From positions 1 to 46,291 of the forward strand of contig JAILCX010000008.1 of assembly GCA_024690205.1 (NCBI GenBank): a DNA stretch of 46,291 bases, read 5' to 3'. Positions 45,064-46,291 of the stretch are shown piece by piece (the first letter of the stretch is position 1; every line of letters starts with the position of its first letter). Origin of the DNA: Lachnospiraceae bacterium. GTDB taxonomy: Bacteria > Bacillota > Clostridia > Lachnospirales > Lachnospiraceae. The translations under genes and the position numbers were made by a program. The notes beneath the pieces were generated by a model that was given only the letters and a program-made list of their open reading frames with translations, had not been told where the DNA came from and did no database searches.

Positions 45064-45910
45064 AACTGAATACAAAAACCAGATAGCTCAAGAAGTACCG
45101 GACCTCTGGGCCAGGATAGAAAGTTCTATAGATGCTATCGAAGAACAGGATAAGACAGATAACAATGTTGTTTCATTATCTGAAGCTTCTGCAACAAGAA
45201 AAGGCAGCAGGATAAAAAGAATGAACGGCATTTTAAGATACAGTGTGATCGTAGCCAGTGCTGCATGTGTATTGGTTGTGGTTCTTGCGCTTTCAAGATC
45301 CGGAAAAGGCATGCTCTCATCAGCTGCTTCATATGAGGCAACATCCGATGCAGCAGATTATGAAGCATCTGCTATGGAAGATGCAGAAGAAGCTACGGGA
45401 TCAAAAAAGAAAGACAAAAAGAAAAAGTCAGACAAAGAATTATTCATGGCAAACGGTACCATGGATTCAGCATCCGAAGCAGCTTCGGCACCTGCCCAAA
45501 GTGAGTATGAAGCAGCAGCCAGTGAAGAATATGACTCTTTAGCGGAAGAAGCAGCAGTTTATGATGCAGATGAACCTGAAATGGAAGAAGATTCATTAGC
45601 CGCAGAAGCGCAGATCACCGCGGCCAAAGAAGAAACAATCCAGGGAAGCTCATCTGATGGAACGGCAGATCTTATAAATGTGACGGGTGTGCTTTCATCA
45701 ATTGAGATCGTGGAATATAAGGGTAAGGAAATATATTATGCTACATTCACGGACGATTCAGGCAAAGAATATGTAGCTTTCGTCCCCGAGGAGCTTGAAG
45801 CGGAAGCATCGGAACTTGAACAGGATAAAGTTGAAAGAAAGTATGTACTTTCCGTTTCAAAGGGCGGATATTATGATGCTGAATATGTCTATGAAGGATA
45901 TTCCAAATAA
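45050..45910 (+). CDS. Anti-sigma factor-like membrane protein
   Basis: The 286-residue protein has a short cytoplasmic part (1-58; LETEYKNQIAQEVPDLWARIESSID) of the type that binds ECF sigma factors, one TM helix (about 62-82, LRYSVIVASAACVLVVVLALS) and a long extracytoplasmic part. This part is low-complexity Ala/Glu/Ser rich with a Lys run (KKKDKKKKSDK) and ends in a beta-rich domain of about 85 residues (LINVTGVLSSIEIVEYKGKEIYYATFTDDSGKEYVAFVP). There is no zinc-finger HxxxCxxC. Overlap with the sigma gene supports an anti-sigma role; the signal sensed is unknown. Confidence 0.75.
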   Translation: MKNLETEYKNQIAQEVPDLWARIESSIDAIEEQDKTDNNVVSLSEASATRKGSRIKRMNGILRYSVIVASAACVLVVVLALSRSGKGMLSSAASYEATSDAADYEASAMEDAEEATGSKKKDKKKKSDKELFMANGTMDSASEAASAPAQSEYEAAASEEYDSLAEEAAVYDADEPEMEEDSLAAEAQITAAKEETIQGSSSDGTADLINVTGVLSSIEIVEYKGKEIYYATFTDDSGKEYVAFVPEELEAEASELEQDKVERKYVLSVSKGGYYDAEYVYEGYSK

Positions 45911-45929
45911 AAGTGATGATCAGGGGTGC

Positions 45930-45958
45930 TTGTTGAATCTCTGATTATCTGATATAAT
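45930..45958 (+). promoter_or_regulatory. Promoter of the tRNA-Pro locus
   Basis: TTGTTG (45930-45935), 17-base spacer, perfect TATAAT (45953-45958). Transcription would start near 45965, just before the inverted anticodon-arm hairpin. Confidence 0.75.
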
Positions 45959-45969
45959 CACGGTTGTCA

Positions 45970-45994
45970 AAGCGCTACGTCCCGAACGTAGCGC
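45970..45994 (+). repeat. Reverse-complement copy of a tRNA-Pro anticodon arm (leader hairpin)
   Basis: This 25-base stretch is the reverse complement of 46035-46059 with one mismatch. It is itself a hairpin: CGCTACG/CGTAGCG around loop TCCCGAA, with outer CAAAG/CTTTG pairing. Its loop is exactly complementary to the anticodon loop TTCGGGA of the tRNA-Pro relic and the intact tRNA-Pro. Confidence 0.8.
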
Positions 45995-46010
45995 CTTTGA
46001 AAGTAATAAA

Positions 46011-46065
<55 letters not shown>

Positions 46066-46092
46066 CACCTTACAACTTCATATTTTTCTTAT

Positions 46093-46166
46093 CGGGGCGT
46101 GGCTCAGCTTGGTAGAGCGCGGCGTTCGGGACGCCGAGGTCGCAGGTTCAAATCCTGTCGCCCCGA
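46093..46166 (+). tRNA. tRNA-Pro (anticodon CGG)
   Basis: A full cloverleaf of 74 bases: acceptor CGGGGCG/CGCCCCG, D-arm GCTC...GAGC, anticodon stem CGGCG/CGCCG with loop TTCGGGA (anticodon CGG, G37), T-arm GCAGG-TTCAAAT-CCTGT, discriminator A. CCA not encoded. A short T6 run follows at 46168-46173 with no hairpin of its own. The only visible promoter is at 45930-45958, upstream of the relic. Confidence 0.93.
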
Positions 46167-46291
46167 CTTTTTTGTGCCTAATTCTACCTTTTTTCTACCC
46201 GTTTCCGTTTATTCCCAGATTAATCCATGAAATGCTCTCTATAAACCTTATTTAATTGTCGAGTTACTGGTCGGTATAATCCTTAAGCGGA
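46167..46291. other. Non-coding end of window
   Basis: 125 AT-rich bases after tRNA-Pro. I see no gene, tRNA or clear terminator here apart from short T-runs. A TGTCGAG-like sequence near 46257 is one base off the Spo0A core. Confidence 0.5.

Overview
The window is the replication-origin region of a low-GC Firmicute chromosome, most likely from the Lachnospiraceae (Clostridia). The order rpmH - oriC - dnaA - dnaN - yaaA - recF - gyrB - gyrA on one side and rnpA - yidD - yidC - jag - mnmE - mnmG - rsmG - ... - parA - parB on the other is the classical Firmicute origin neighbourhood. DUF3881, DUF4446 and an AT-rich genome point to Clostridia. No strain or genus can be fixed from the sequence alone.

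Layout. (1) 1-8490, all on the minus strand, is an accessory region. It holds the start of a secreted GH53 galactanase, a small membrane protein, three proteins of one uncharacterised family, a metallophosphoesterase, an LRR-like/DUF3846 protein, a sigma-70-region-2/WYL fusion regulator and an MNT/HEPN nucleotidyltransferase pair. It ends against a tRNA-Arg(CCT) gene, a typical integration hot spot. (2) 8497-14030, minus strand, is a compact operon: parA-parB-DUF4446-HD-GYP-serS-DUF3881-tRNA-Arg, closed by a strong terminator. (3) 14.1-17.8 kb holds small accessory genes (MBL hydrolase, GNAT, lipoprotein, NUDIX, flavin reductase) and three perfect parS sites. (4) 17833-26323, minus strand, is one long operon from rpmH through rnpA, yidD, yidC, jag, mnmE, mnmG and rsmG to a DegS/DegU-like two-component pair. 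(5) 26324-26763 is oriC with DnaA boxes. (6) 26764-35367, plus strand, is dnaA to gyrA. (7) 35.4-46.3 kb holds a Cys-rich protein, a cation/H+ antiporter, a GH31-GH42-exonuclease run, a convergent D,D-carboxypeptidase, trmB, an ECF sigma/anti-sigma pair and a tRNA-Pro locus.

How it works together. DnaA, its boxes, the sliding clamp, RecF and gyrase form the replication start module. ParA/ParB with parS sites 8-12 kb from oriC form the segregation module. The rpmH operon links ribosome assembly, tRNA 5' processing, membrane insertion and tRNA/rRNA modification. Both arms of oriC are transcribed away from the origin.

The most unusual items are: the tRNA-Pro locus, where one promoter precedes a reverse-complement copy of a proline anticodon arm, a tRNA-Pro relic and an intact tRNA-Pro(CGG); the sigma-region-2/WYL fusion; an inverted repeat spanning promoter and ribosome binding site of the DUF3846 gene; the same 11-mer with a DnaA box at the start codons of dnaA and dnaN; and a protein stop codon lying inside the tRNA-Arg gene. 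None of these is proven to be a new system; the checks are given with each finding.
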